From Chromatiales bacterium 21-64-14 (lineage in GTDB: Bacteria > Pseudomonadota > Gammaproteobacteria > 21-64-14), in assembly GCA_002255365.1 (NCBI GenBank), contig NCBI01000002.1, positions 62,001 to 126,000 of the forward strand: DNA of 64,000 nt. The letters run 5' to 3'. Below the pieces are notes generated by a model, which had not been told where the DNA came from, did no database searches, and saw only the letters and a program-made list of their open reading frames with translations. Below, in pieces: positions 1 to 7,604 of this stretch; position 1 is the first letter of the stretch, and every line of letters begins with the position of its first letter. Made by a program: the position numbers and the translations under genes.

Positions 1-863
1 AACGTGAAGCTGTACTTCAAGGACTGGCGCAGGTACGACAGCTCCTTGTACTGGGCAAAGGCGGCCTGGACGCTGTCGGCCAACGCGCCCATGCGCTCGG
101 GCACCGGATAAAGGGCCTGCAACAATCGGCCGGCGCTACCGTGGCTGTCGGACGGTATATTGACCACCGCACGGACATGCAGGCCATGGTCACGCATCAC
201 GTCCAGGCCGACATAGTCATGACCCTGCCGCAGCGCGAGAAGGACGCCGTCGCCAGGGCGATCGGGTACGATCTCCGATGCGTTCGCGCTGCTGACCGCA
301 AGCACACGGGCGCCCTGCCCGTACACCGACAACTCGCTGGCATCACTCGCGACCCGAAGATCGTTCAGCTTGATTCCCACCAGGGCGTTCGGAGTGTCCG
401 CTAAGTCACCGGCCATCGCCTTGGTGCCGCGCAGCAGCTCCCGCATGCGCATGTCCAGAGCGGCGCGGCTCAGTTCCAACGCGTCGCTCAGAGCATGCTC
501 AATCCGCAGATCGAACCAACTGTCGATACCCCGATGAAGAAACTGCAGGGAGAAATAGTAGACCACCGACACTGGCACCACGGACAGAACGATGAACATC
601 GCCACCAAACGCAAGGTAAGCCGCGAACCCGCTACCCGTTCGCGGTACTGGCGTACCAGTTGGAACAAGTGATTTCCGATCAATATCAGCAGAACGACCA
701 GCCCGGCTACGTTGACCAGCAACAACCACGAATACGGCCCATCGGCGCGCACCGATTTCTGGGTCGCATCCCCCATCAGGTGCAGCGAGATCAGGAGCAG
801 GGCCACCAGCAGGATGGCCGGGACGATTCCGGTGAGCAGGCGCTTCAGGAGTGAACCGGGCAT
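1..863 (-). CDS. NtrY-like membrane sensor histidine kinase, N-terminal part (cut by window edge)
   Basis: The reading frame opens at the ATG at 861-863 and stays open to the window edge, so only about 287 N-terminal residues are present. Two strongly hydrophobic segments near residues 9-30 and 43-65 and a third near 82-105 precede a periplasmic/dCache-like region. This resembles NtrY-type kinases, whose N-terminus carries several membrane helices before HAMP, PAS and kinase domains. The last visible residues (YKELSYLR..LKYSFT) match the end of the NtrY sensor region just before its last membrane helix. The start overlaps the stop of the DUF4390 gene by 19 bases, so the two are translationally coupled. 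In related gammaproteobacteria this position, after rsmB and DUF4390, is occupied by ntrY followed by ntrX, which would lie outside the window. Kinase motifs cannot be checked here. The family call is from architecture and context. Confidence 0.8.
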   Translation of the reverse strand, partial: MPGSLLKRLLTGIVPAILLVALLLISLHLMGDATQKSVRADGPYSWLLLVNVAGLVVLLILIGNHLFQLVRQYRERVAGSRLTLRLVAMFIVLSVVPVSVVYYFSLQFLHRGIDSWFDLRIEHALSDALELSRAALDMRMRELLRGTKAMAGDLADTPNALVGIKLNDLRVASDASELSVYGQGARVLAVSSANASEIVPDRPGDGVLLALRQGHDYVGLDVMRDHGLHVRAVVNIPSDSHGSAGRLLQALYPVPERMGALADSVQAAFAQYKELSYLRQSLKYSFT

Positions 864-1447
864 GTATACCAGTCACTGGCGAGGTGCCACCCGGACGACA
901 GATACGCCATGGGTCGCAGCGGCAGGGGCAGCGATTCGATATCCAGACGGACCCGGAGCCGCACAAAATCACCGTGGCCGCCGCCGAGCAGTTTTTCGTC
1001 TAGGATCGGGAGATTGCGGATCGAGCCGATCGCCTTGAACGCCATGCCACGGGTCGGATAGATCCGTCTGATCCCGGTATTCAAGTTCGTCACCAGGTAC
1101 TGGCGACTGAGTGCGTGATAGCGGACTTGGTAGCGCTGCCGCAGCCGCGCAACCGTCTCTGCCCAAAGCCAGCGCCGTGGCCGCATCAACTGGATCTGCA
1201 GTTCGATGATAAGTGGCACGTCATTCTTCAAGGCTTCCGCGGCCGTCGCGCTGAGGCGGAACGCCAGCCGCGCGTTCAGGCGATAGACTGCGTCGTCCAG
1301 GTACGTGTTGGCACTGAGCACGGAGAACCCTGGCCGCGGGGAGGCGCTGTAGGCGAATCTAATGGGCAGCAACGAGAACGCGACCCCGGCCAGCAGGAGC
1401 GCCGCCCCCATTCCAGGTCGCGGTGCATTGGTCCGTCCCTTAGGCAT
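845..1447 (-). CDS. DUF4390 domain-containing exported protein
   Basis: A 200-residue protein with an N-terminal hydrophobic segment at about residues 14-34, consistent with a signal peptide or membrane anchor. It is followed by a compact beta-rich region with the pattern IELQIQLMRPRRWLW and YLVTNLNTG typical of DUF4390. That family is found almost only between rsmB and the ntrYX two-component genes of gamma- and betaproteobacteria. Its biochemical role is unknown; co-location with NtrY suggests a periplasmic accessory to the sensor, but that is inference. The gene begins 15 bases after the rsmB stop and its stop overlaps the NtrY start, so it sits inside one operon. Length is normal for the family. 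Confidence 0.85.
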   Translation of the reverse strand: MPKGRTNAPRPGMGAALLLAGVAFSLLPIRFAYSASPRPGFSVLSANTYLDDAVYRLNARLAFRLSATAAEALKNDVPLIIELQIQLMRPRRWLWAETVARLRQRYQVRYHALSRQYLVTNLNTGIRRIYPTRGMAFKAIGSIRNLPILDEKLLGGGHGDFVRLRVRLDIESLPLPLRPMAYLSSGWHLASDWYTCPVHS

Positions 1448-1462
1448 TCACGTGAGCCGTTT

Positions 1463-2770
1463 TCAGCGCTTTACCAGGCCGGCGTAATAGAAGCCGTCCA
1501 TCCCTCCCTCCCCCGGGAGGACCTGATGGCCGATGGAACATGGGCGTCCTACCGGCAATCGAATCTGTCGTGGCGTGGCCTCGGGGTGGCGGTCCAGAAA
1601 CGCTGCCATTCTTTGCGCGTTCTCCTGCGGCAGAACTGAGCAGGTGGCGTACAACAGCATACCGCCGGAATCCAGCAAGGGCCATAACGCCTCCAGCAAT
1701 GCGTCCTGCGCGGCGGACAACGCCGCAATGTCTCCCGCCCGGCGCAAGCATTTGATGTCGGGATGACGTCGGATCACGCCGGTAGCGGAGCACGGCGCAT
1801 CCAGGAGAATCCGATCGAAGGGATTCCCATCCCACCAAGTCCCGGTTTGGGTGGCATCGGCGATGTGGGTCTCGGCCTTCAGGCGCAGACGGCGCAGGTT
1901 ATCGGTCAGCCGCGCGGCGCGCGTCGGGTCCCGTTCCAGGGCCACCAGACGCGCGAGCGCCGGCTCACTCTCTGCGATGTGGGCGGTTTTCCCGCCTGGC
2001 GCCGCACAGGCATCGAGCACGCGGTGGCCAGCAGCGAGCTCCAGCATTGGCACGGCGAGCTGAGCCGCGCCGTCCTGGACCGAGACCAGCCCATCGGCGA
2101 ACCCAGGCAGCCGCGCAACCTCTCGGGGCGCATCCAGTACAACACCGCTTGGGACCTGTGGCACAGGAAGGACAGCGAGGCCGCCGTCGCGCGCCAGATC
2201 CAGATAATCGGCGCGGGAGATGCGGCTGGTATTCACCCTCAGGTGCATGGGTGGGCGCGCGTTGTTGGCTTCGAGCACTTGCTGCCAGTGGTCCGGCCAA
2301 GCCGCGCGCACGCCGTCCACGATCCATTGGGGATGGGCGAACCGTGCCGGCTCCCGGCACTCTACCTGGGCAGTGAGGGCGTCCCGATTCCGTGCATAGG
2401 ACCGCAACACCCCGTTGACGAGCCCGGCGCCCCACGCGCGGCCGAGGGAGCCGGCCGCCGTCACCGTCTCATCCACCGCGGCGTGGGCCGGGATGTTGAG
2501 ATGGGCAAGCTGATACAGCCCCACCAGTAGCAGACTGTACAGGTCCGCATCTCGCCGCCGCAGGGGTCGGGGTAGTAACGCCTGGGCCAGGGCGGCCAAG
2601 CGGGGGTGCCAGCGTAGGACGCCGTAACAGAGTTCCTGGACCAACGACCGGCCGGACTCCGCGGGTGGAAGCGACGCCAGCGCCCGGGGCAGCGCCTGGG
2701 TCAGGGAATGCCTCCCCACCAGGACCTGGGTCAGTACACGGGCGGCTTGAGCGCGGGGGTTGGCGGACAT
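1463..2770 (-). CDS. rsmB: 16S rRNA (cytosine967-C5)-methyltransferase RsmB
   Basis: RsmB (Sun/Fmu) methylates C5 of C967 in 16S rRNA using S-adenosylmethionine. An N-terminal NusB-like helical domain covers roughly residues 1-130 and a Rossmann methyltransferase domain the rest. The SAM motif DACAAPGGKT lies near residues 253-262. The motif IV cysteine is in DAPCS (C327) and the catalytic motif VI cysteine is in YATCS (C377), the two-cysteine arrangement of RNA m5C methyltransferases. Length (435 aa) is normal. I use the ATG at 2768-2770 (MSANPRAQ); an in-frame ATG four codons upstream (2782) is equally possible because neither has a clear ribosome-binding site. It follows def and fmt on the same strand, the classic def-fmt-rsmB order. 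Confidence 0.95.
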   Translation of the reverse strand: MSANPRAQAARVLTQVLVGRHSLTQALPRALASLPPAESGRSLVQELCYGVLRWHPRLAALAQALLPRPLRRRDADLYSLLLVGLYQLAHLNIPAHAAVDETVTAAGSLGRAWGAGLVNGVLRSYARNRDALTAQVECREPARFAHPQWIVDGVRAAWPDHWQQVLEANNARPPMHLRVNTSRISRADYLDLARDGGLAVLPVPQVPSGVVLDAPREVARLPGFADGLVSVQDGAAQLAVPMLELAAGHRVLDACAAPGGKTAHIAESEPALARLVALERDPTRAARLTDNLRRLRLKAETHIADATQTGTWWDGNPFDRILLDAPCSATGVIRRHPDIKCLRRAGDIAALSAAQDALLEALWPLLDSGGMLLYATCSVLPQENAQRMAAFLDRHPEATPRQIRLPVGRPCSIGHQVLPGEGGMDGFYYAGLVKR

Positions 2771-2913
2771 GACGGATCGCATCTGGCAGGGAAGATACCC
2801 CGGGGCACCCGGAAACCGGCCCGGCGCGTCCGGATGCTACTGCGGCGCCGGCCGCTGGTCGAGGGGCGTGGCACCGTCCGCCTCCGTAGAACAAGCCGAA
2901 CTCCACCAGGCTC

Positions 2914-3855
2914 CTAGCCGAAGCGGCTACCCGCGAGCCTGCGCGCCGCGAGGAATTCCCCAGGTGTGAGCCGGCGCCCGCCGGGCAGCTGGATCTCCCG
3001 TAGTCGCAACGTCCCGTGGCCGGTCGCCACGTCGATACCCTCGGGCTGCGCGGCGATCACGGTCCCTGGCGCTCCCCCCGGGCCCGCGGCCACCGCGGTG
3101 GCCGCCCATACCCGCAGGGTCTGCCCATCAGGCAGGCGGGTCTGGGCCACCGGCCACGGATTGAAGGCGCGCACTTGGCGCTCCAACTCCGCCGCCGGGC
3201 GGCGCCAGTCCAGGATCCCATCGGCCTTCCGGACCTTGCTTGCATAGCACGCCTGGGACGGATCCTGAGCGCTGGGGTCCAGGGTCCCGGCCACCAGTTG
3301 TCCCAGGACATCCAACAGGAGCAGGGCCCCCTGCTGAGCCAGGCGATCGTGCAGCAGGCCCCCGGTATCCTCGGGGCCTATCGGACACGACCGGCGGGCC
3401 AGAACGGGGCCGGTATCCAACCCTTCGTCCATCTGCATGATGGTAACCCCGGTTTCGGTGTCTCCGGCGAGCAATGCCCGCTGAATCGGCGCGGCCCCAC
3501 GCCAGCGCGGCAGCCGGGAGGCATGGACATTCAGGCACCCGTGCATCGGGAGCGCGAGCACCGCCCGCGGCAGCAGCAAGCCGTAGGCCACCACAATCAA
3601 AACGTCCGGCCGGTAATCCGCAAGCGTCTGTTGCGCCGTTTCCAGGTTGAGGGTCGCGGGTTGTTCCACCGCAAGGCCCTGTTCCAGGGCGTAGGTCTTA
3701 ACCGGGCTCGCCCGCAGTCGGCGCCCGCGACCGGCGGGACGGTCCGGTTGCGTGTAGACCGCGCACACCGCATGGTGCGAGTCGCACAACGCCCGCAAGG
3801 TGGGCAGCGCGAACTCTGGAGTTCCGGCAAACACGAGGCGTAGGGCGGTAGCCAT
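2914..3855 (-). CDS. fmt: Methionyl-tRNA formyltransferase
   Basis: Fmt transfers a formyl group from 10-formyltetrahydrofolate to Met-tRNA(fMet) before initiation. The 313-residue protein has the N-terminal hydrolase-like domain beginning FAGTPEFA (residues 9-16). The catalytic triad equivalents are N109 and H111 in [14 protein letters not shown] and D147 in MDEGLDTGP. The C-terminal tRNA-binding OB-like domain follows from about residue 205. It lies 54 bases downstream of def and 143 bases before rsmB on the same strand. Formylation here and deformylation by the neighbouring Def are sequential steps of N-formylmethionine metabolism. Nothing is missing or unusual. Confidence 0.97.
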   Translation of the reverse strand: MATALRLVFAGTPEFALPTLRALCDSHHAVCAVYTQPDRPAGRGRRLRASPVKTYALEQGLAVEQPATLNLETAQQTLADYRPDVLIVVAYGLLLPRAVLALPMHGCLNVHASRLPRWRGAAPIQRALLAGDTETGVTIMQMDEGLDTGPVLARRSCPIGPEDTGGLLHDRLAQQGALLLLDVLGQLVAGTLDPSAQDPSQACYASKVRKADGILDWRRPAAELERQVRAFNPWPVAQTRLPDGQTLRVWAATAVAAGPGGAPGTVIAAQPEGIDVATGHGTLRLREIQLPGGRRLTPGEFLAARRLAGSRFG

Positions 3856-3909
3856 GAGAATTTCGAGTAGGGGCGTAACGCCCGCCGGCGGGTGATCCGG
3901 GGCCGGCCG

Positions 3910-4455
3910 CTAAATTACCGTTCCGTGAGAACGACCGGTTTCAGCGGGCACATCGCCCCCAAGCCGGCGCTGCTTCTCGAGCCGCTTGCGGATCCGCTGG
4001 CGCTTCAGTTCCGAGAGGTAGTCGACAAACAGGCGCCCGTCCAAATGGTCCAGCTCGTGCTGAACGCACACCGCCAGCAGTCCATCGGCCTCCTGTTCGA
4101 AGGGCCGCCCATCCCGGCCCAGGGCCCGGAAGCGAACCCGCTGCGCGCGCTGCACGGTTTCGTAGACCCCGGGAACCGACAGGCACCCTTCCTGCATTTC
4201 CTCCTCGCCGTCCCGGGTCAGGATCTCCGGGTTGACCAGGGCCAGTGGCGCGCTGTGGTCCTCGGAGACGTCCACCACTACCACCCGGCAGTCCACTCCG
4301 ACCTGAACCGCCGCAAGCCCGACCCCGGGTGCGGTGTACATTGTTTCCAGCATGTCGTCGATCAGACGCCGTATGGTGTCGTCGACCCGTTCCACCGCTC
4401 GGGCGCGGTGGCGGAGCCTGGGATCGGGGTAGTGGAGGATCTGAAGGAGCGCCAT
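3910..4455 (-). CDS. def: Peptide deformylase
   Basis: Def removes the N-formyl group from nascent proteins with an Fe(II)-type metal site. All three family motifs are present: GVGLAAVQ (residues 44-51), EGCLS with metal ligand C91, and HELDH (133-137) with two histidine ligands and the catalytic glutamate. The start is the ATG at 4453-4455 ([14 protein letters not shown]), which aligns with the conserved N-terminus. The frame stays open upstream for another 75 codons, but those have no family resemblance and would cross the promoter. Length is 181 aa, slightly longer than the E. coli enzyme because of a basic C-terminal tail. It is the first gene of the def-fmt-rsmB operon and is divergent from the LysM gene. 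Confidence 0.97.
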   Translation of the reverse strand: MALLQILHYPDPRLRHRARAVERVDDTIRRLIDDMLETMYTAPGVGLAAVQVGVDCRVVVVDVSEDHSAPLALVNPEILTRDGEEEMQEGCLSVPGVYETVQRAQRVRFRALGRDGRPFEQEADGLLAVCVQHELDHLDGRLFVDYLSELKRQRIRKRLEKQRRLGGDVPAETGRSHGTVI

Positions 4456-4519
4456 GTGAAATCCGTCACAAACCGGGCTTGGCCGCGGCATAAACCATAG
4501 GGGATCTCGGACGCTAACT

Positions 4520-4548
4520 ATCATACGGATTTTGCTGTGGATTGGCCA
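4520..4548 (-). promoter_or_regulatory. Sigma-70-like promoter for the def operon
   Basis: On the minus strand, TGGCCA (4543-4548) is followed by a 17-base spacer and TATGAT (4520-4525), a good -10 match. Initiation would fall near 4513, giving a leader of about 58 bases before def. The -35 overlaps two alternative small hairpins: TGTGG/CCACA at 4536-4550 and CCACACT/AGTGTGG at 4546-4565. Those also lie in the leader of the divergent LysM gene. Recognised by eye only. Confidence 0.5.
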
Positions 4549-4612
4549 CACTTCATGGAGTGTGGGATTTGCGTTAAACTGCGGCGATCCGCCGCGTGAG
4601 GGGTCACAACGT

Positions 4613-5674
4613 ATGGCTATGACAAGATGGCTTGCCCTGGGTCTGGTGCTTTTGCTCTGTGGGGGCGCGCAGGCGGGCACGGTTACGCTCCGGCCGGATC
4701 ATCCCAACCGGTATGTGGTGGTCAAGGGAGATACGCTCTGGGGAATCTCCGCTCGCTTTCTGCGCGACCCCTGGATGTGGCCCGAGGTCTGGTCGGTCAA
4801 CCCACAGATCCGCAATCCCCACCTGATCTACCCGGGTGACGTGATCGTGTTGTCGTACGTCAACGGGAAGCCGCAGTTGCGCCTGGGGCGCGCAGCGGCG
4901 GGAGCCACCACGGCGCCAGCCGGCGAACGCACGGTGGCGCTCCATCCGGAGGTGCGCCGCGAACCCCTGCCCAAGGCGATCCCCACCATTCCGATGAGCG
5001 CCATCCTCCCGTTTCTGACCCGGCCGGACGTAGTGGCCAAGGGAGAACTGAAGGCGGCGCCCTATGTCGTGGAGATCGCCAATGAGCATCTGGTCGGCGC
5101 CTCCGGGAGCCGCATCTACGTACGCCGGCTCACTGACCCGGCACACCGGCGCTATGCGGTGGTTCGGGAAGGGGGCGTGTACCGCAACCCGAAAACCCAG
5201 GAGATCCTGGGCTACGAAGCGATCCATCTGGCGGATGCGACCCTGATCACCCCCGGAGATCCGGCAACCCTGCGCCTAACACGGGTTAACCAGGAGGTAT
5301 TGACCGGCGACCGTCTGGTTCCGTTGACCGATCAGCGTGTGGAAGAGAACTTCACGCCCCACGCGCCGAAGCAGCCCGTCGACGGCCAGATCATTTCCGT
5401 ATTCCACGGCGTATCCCAGATCGGGCAGGATCAAGTGGTGGTCCTGGATGTGGGGCGCCGCGATGGGGTCCGGGTCGGAGACGTGCTGGCCATCTACCAG
5501 ACCGGAGCGCGGATCCGCGACACCGTGGAAGGCGGGCTGGGCAAGACCGTCCAGCTCCCTGACGAACGCGCAGGACTACTTATGGTGTTCCGTCCCTTCG
5601 AGCGGGTAAGCTACGCCCTGGTGATGAGCGCCACACGCGCCATCCACCTGGACGATACCGTGCGCAATCCCTAG
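4613..5674 (+). CDS. LysM peptidoglycan-binding exported protein
   Basis: A 353-residue exported protein. Residues 1-22 form a signal peptide ending GGAQA. One LysM module at about residues 32-80 contains [13 protein letters not shown] and [13 protein letters not shown], and should bind peptidoglycan. The remaining 270 residues form a conserved region of unknown function seen in proteins encoded just before dprA in gammaproteobacteria. The ATG at 4613 follows a GAGGGG ribosome-binding site. An upstream in-frame start at 4532 lies in the promoter region and lacks signal-peptide character. It sits at the head of the lysM-dprA-smg-topA block. The neighbourhood is conserved but does not reveal a specific function; cell-envelope maintenance is the reasonable guess. 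Confidence 0.85.
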   Translation: MAMTRWLALGLVLLLCGGAQAGTVTLRPDHPNRYVVVKGDTLWGISARFLRDPWMWPEVWSVNPQIRNPHLIYPGDVIVLSYVNGKPQLRLGRAAAGATTAPAGERTVALHPEVRREPLPKAIPTIPMSAILPFLTRPDVVAKGELKAAPYVVEIANEHLVGASGSRIYVRRLTDPAHRRYAVVREGGVYRNPKTQEILGYEAIHLADATLITPGDPATLRLTRVNQEVLTGDRLVPLTDQRVEENFTPHAPKQPVDGQIISVFHGVSQIGQDQVVVLDVGRRDGVRVGDVLAIYQTGARIRDTVEGGLGKTVQLPDERAGLLMVFRPFERVSYALVMSATRAIHLDDTVRNP

Positions 5675-5691
5675 CGCGCGGAGGTTCAGCC

Positions 5692-5750
5692 CCGGTCCGA
5701 CACCCCGCCGGACCGGCAGACCGCGGCCACTGACATGGATGTCACCGCGG
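5692..5750 (+). other. Two consecutive dyads between the LysM gene and dprA
   Basis: CCGGTCCG (5692-5699) pairs with CGGACCGG (5709-5716) across 9 bases. Then TGACAT/ATGTCA (5731-5744) is flanked by two CCGCGG hexamers (5721-5726 and 5745-5750). There is no T-tract, so a simple intrinsic terminator is unlikely. They could be an attenuator, an mRNA-processing signal or protein-binding sites in the leader of dprA. Confidence 0.4.
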
Positions 5751-5763
5751 AACGGAGCCAGTC

Positions 5764-6870
5764 ATGGACGACACGGCATCGGAGACCGCGGCGTGGCTGC
5801 TGCTAGTGCGCACGCCCGGACTCGGCGCCACTGGCCTGCTCCGACTGGTGGAGCACTGCGGCTCGGCATCCGGGGTCCTCGCCAGGATCCCGGAATTGCG
5901 CCGCTCAGGGCTAGACCCGGCCAGCGCGGCATATCTGAGACACCCCGACTGGCGCAAGGTCAAACAGGACCTCGCTTGGCTGGCGTTGCCGCACCATGTA
6001 CTGCTGACTTGGCAGGATTCGCGCTACCCGCCCGCACTCCGTGAGATCGCCGACCCGCCGCCGGCCCTGTTCGTGGCCGGCACGCCGGCGGTACTCGCCA
6101 CCCCCCAAGTGGCGGTGGTCGGGAGCCGCAACCCGACCCCGGGCGGCCGCGATATCGCTTATCAGCTTGCGGGACAACTGGCGGCGGTGGGGCTCACCAT
6201 CACCGGCGGCCTCGCCCGCGGGGTGGACACCGCCGGACACCGTGGCGCCTTGGATGCCGGTGGACTCAGCGTGGCGGTGGCAGGCACCGGCCTCGATCAG
6301 GTCTACCCCAGGGAGAACCGGGATCTCGCGCGGCGGATCGCCGAGCGCGGGGCCTTGGTATCCGAATTCCCCATGGGCACGCCGCCGCGGCGCGAGAACT
6401 TCCCACGCCGCAACCGCATCATCAGCGGCCTCGGTGCTGGCGTGCTGGTAGTAGAGGCGGCGTTGCGCTCCGGTTCCCTGATTACCGCCCGGCACGCCGC
6501 CAACCAGGGGCGCGAGGTGTTTGCGGTGCCCGGTTCCATATACAACCCCGTTGCCAGGGGATGTCACGCACTGCTGCGGGATGGCGCCAAGCTGGTGGAA
6601 ACCGCGGAGGATATATTGGAAGAACTGACACAGCCGGCCTTGGGCGCGGGCCCCGCTGCGCGCCTGCACCCCCCTGCACCAGAACTGGACGAGATCCAAC
6701 GCCGGGTACTGGACGCGCTCGGATACGATCCCGCCCCGGTGGACTTGGTGGTGGCCCGGACGAGATTGACGGCAGGGACGGTTTCCGCCATCCTGCTGGC
6801 ATTGGAGTTGCGTGGCCTGGCGATCTGCGCCCCGGGCGGGCGCTATTTCCGGGCCGGGAAGGGGCTTTAA
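5764..6870 (+). CDS. dprA: DNA-processing protein DprA
   Basis: DprA (Smf) binds incoming single-stranded DNA during natural transformation and loads RecA. The 368-residue protein has an N-terminal helix-hairpin-like region (about 8-60). The Rossmann-like DprA core carries GSRNPT (120-125), GLARGVDTAGHRGAL (149-163) and RRENFPRRNRIISGL (209-223). A C-terminal winged-helix-like domain lies at about 300-368. All hallmark motifs are present, so it looks functional. The start has a GGAG ribosome-binding site 8 bases upstream. It is followed after only three bases by smg, the usual arrangement. No other competence gene lies in the window, so DprA alone does not prove competence. Confidence 0.96.
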   Translation: MDDTASETAAWLLLVRTPGLGATGLLRLVEHCGSASGVLARIPELRRSGLDPASAAYLRHPDWRKVKQDLAWLALPHHVLLTWQDSRYPPALREIADPPPALFVAGTPAVLATPQVAVVGSRNPTPGGRDIAYQLAGQLAAVGLTITGGLARGVDTAGHRGALDAGGLSVAVAGTGLDQVYPRENRDLARRIAERGALVSEFPMGTPPRRENFPRRNRIISGLGAGVLVVEAALRSGSLITARHAANQGREVFAVPGSIYNPVARGCHALLRDGAKLVETAEDILEELTQPALGAGPAARLHPPAPELDEIQRRVLDALGYDPAPVDLVVARTRLTAGTVSAILLALELRGLAICAPGGRYFRAGKGL

Positions 6871-6873
6871 ACG

Positions 6874-7353
6874 ATGAAAGAAAACGTGCTCGATGTGCTG
6901 ATGTACCTGTTTGAGAACTATTATCTCGACAGCGAGACGGAATTTCAGCCCGAGCGCTCGGTTTTGCAGGGGAAGCTGCTGGAGGCGGGATTCCCCACGC
7001 TCGAAGTGGAAAAGGCCTTCGACTGGCTGGAAGATTTGGTGACGCGCCAGGAGAACAGCCTGCAAGGGGTACAGACCTACCATTCGCTACGTTTGTTCAA
7101 CGCCCAGGAGGTCCGGAAACTCGACCTGGAGGCCCGTGGGTTCTTGATGTTCCTGGAACAAATGGGCATCCTGACGCCGGCCAACCGGGAATTGGTCATC
7201 GATCGGGCCATGGCATTGGAAACCGAGGAGATCGACCTGGAGCAGCTCAAGTGGGTCACCCTGATGGTCCTGTTTAATCAGCCTGGCCAGGAGGCCGCGT
7301 ATGCATGGATGGAAGATCTGGTGTTCGACAACACCGGGGGCTATCTCCACTAG
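6874..7353 (+). CDS. smg: Smg family protein (DUF494)
   Basis: A 159-residue acidic protein beginning MKENVLDVLMYLFENY, the hallmark of the Smg/DUF494 family. This family is conserved next to dprA and topA in beta- and gammaproteobacteria. Length matches the family (about 155-160 aa). No catalytic motif is visible and the function is unknown. The name refers to its place between the def/fmt/dprA cluster and topA in E. coli relatives. It starts three bases after dprA and is followed by a terminator-like hairpin, suggesting the transcription unit ends here. Confidence 0.95.
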   Translation: MKENVLDVLMYLFENYYLDSETEFQPERSVLQGKLLEAGFPTLEVEKAFDWLEDLVTRQENSLQGVQTYHSLRLFNAQEVRKLDLEARGFLMFLEQMGILTPANRELVIDRAMALETEEIDLEQLKWVTLMVLFNQPGQEAAYAWMEDLVFDNTGGYLH

Positions 7354-7369
7354 GAATCTCGATTTCCCC

Positions 7370-7398
7370 GGTTGCCTTCAGGCAACCCTTTGTTCCTG
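7370..7398 (+). terminator. Weak intrinsic terminator after smg
   Basis: GGTTGCC (7370-7376), loop TTCA, and GGCAACC (7381-7387) form a perfect 7-bp stem followed by the T-rich CTTTGTTCC. The T-tract is interrupted, so efficiency is uncertain. It separates smg from topA. The rest of the 250-base gap (to 7604) shows no gene. Confidence 0.5.
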
Positions 7399-7604
7399 AA
7401 TGTAGTCTCCGGCTCGCAACGCACACCGCCGTTCCGCTCCAGCCCCCGTCCGCGCACCTGGAATCGCCTCCGGCGGAACCTCAATCCATCGCGGGTCCGG
7501 CCGATACGGGGGCGGGGTCGGACGGCACGCGGAAGAATCCTGGCGCCGCGCCGCGGGTGCCGGTAAAGTCCAGCGCGGGTCGTCCGCCGTCAGAATCGTG
7601 AGCT

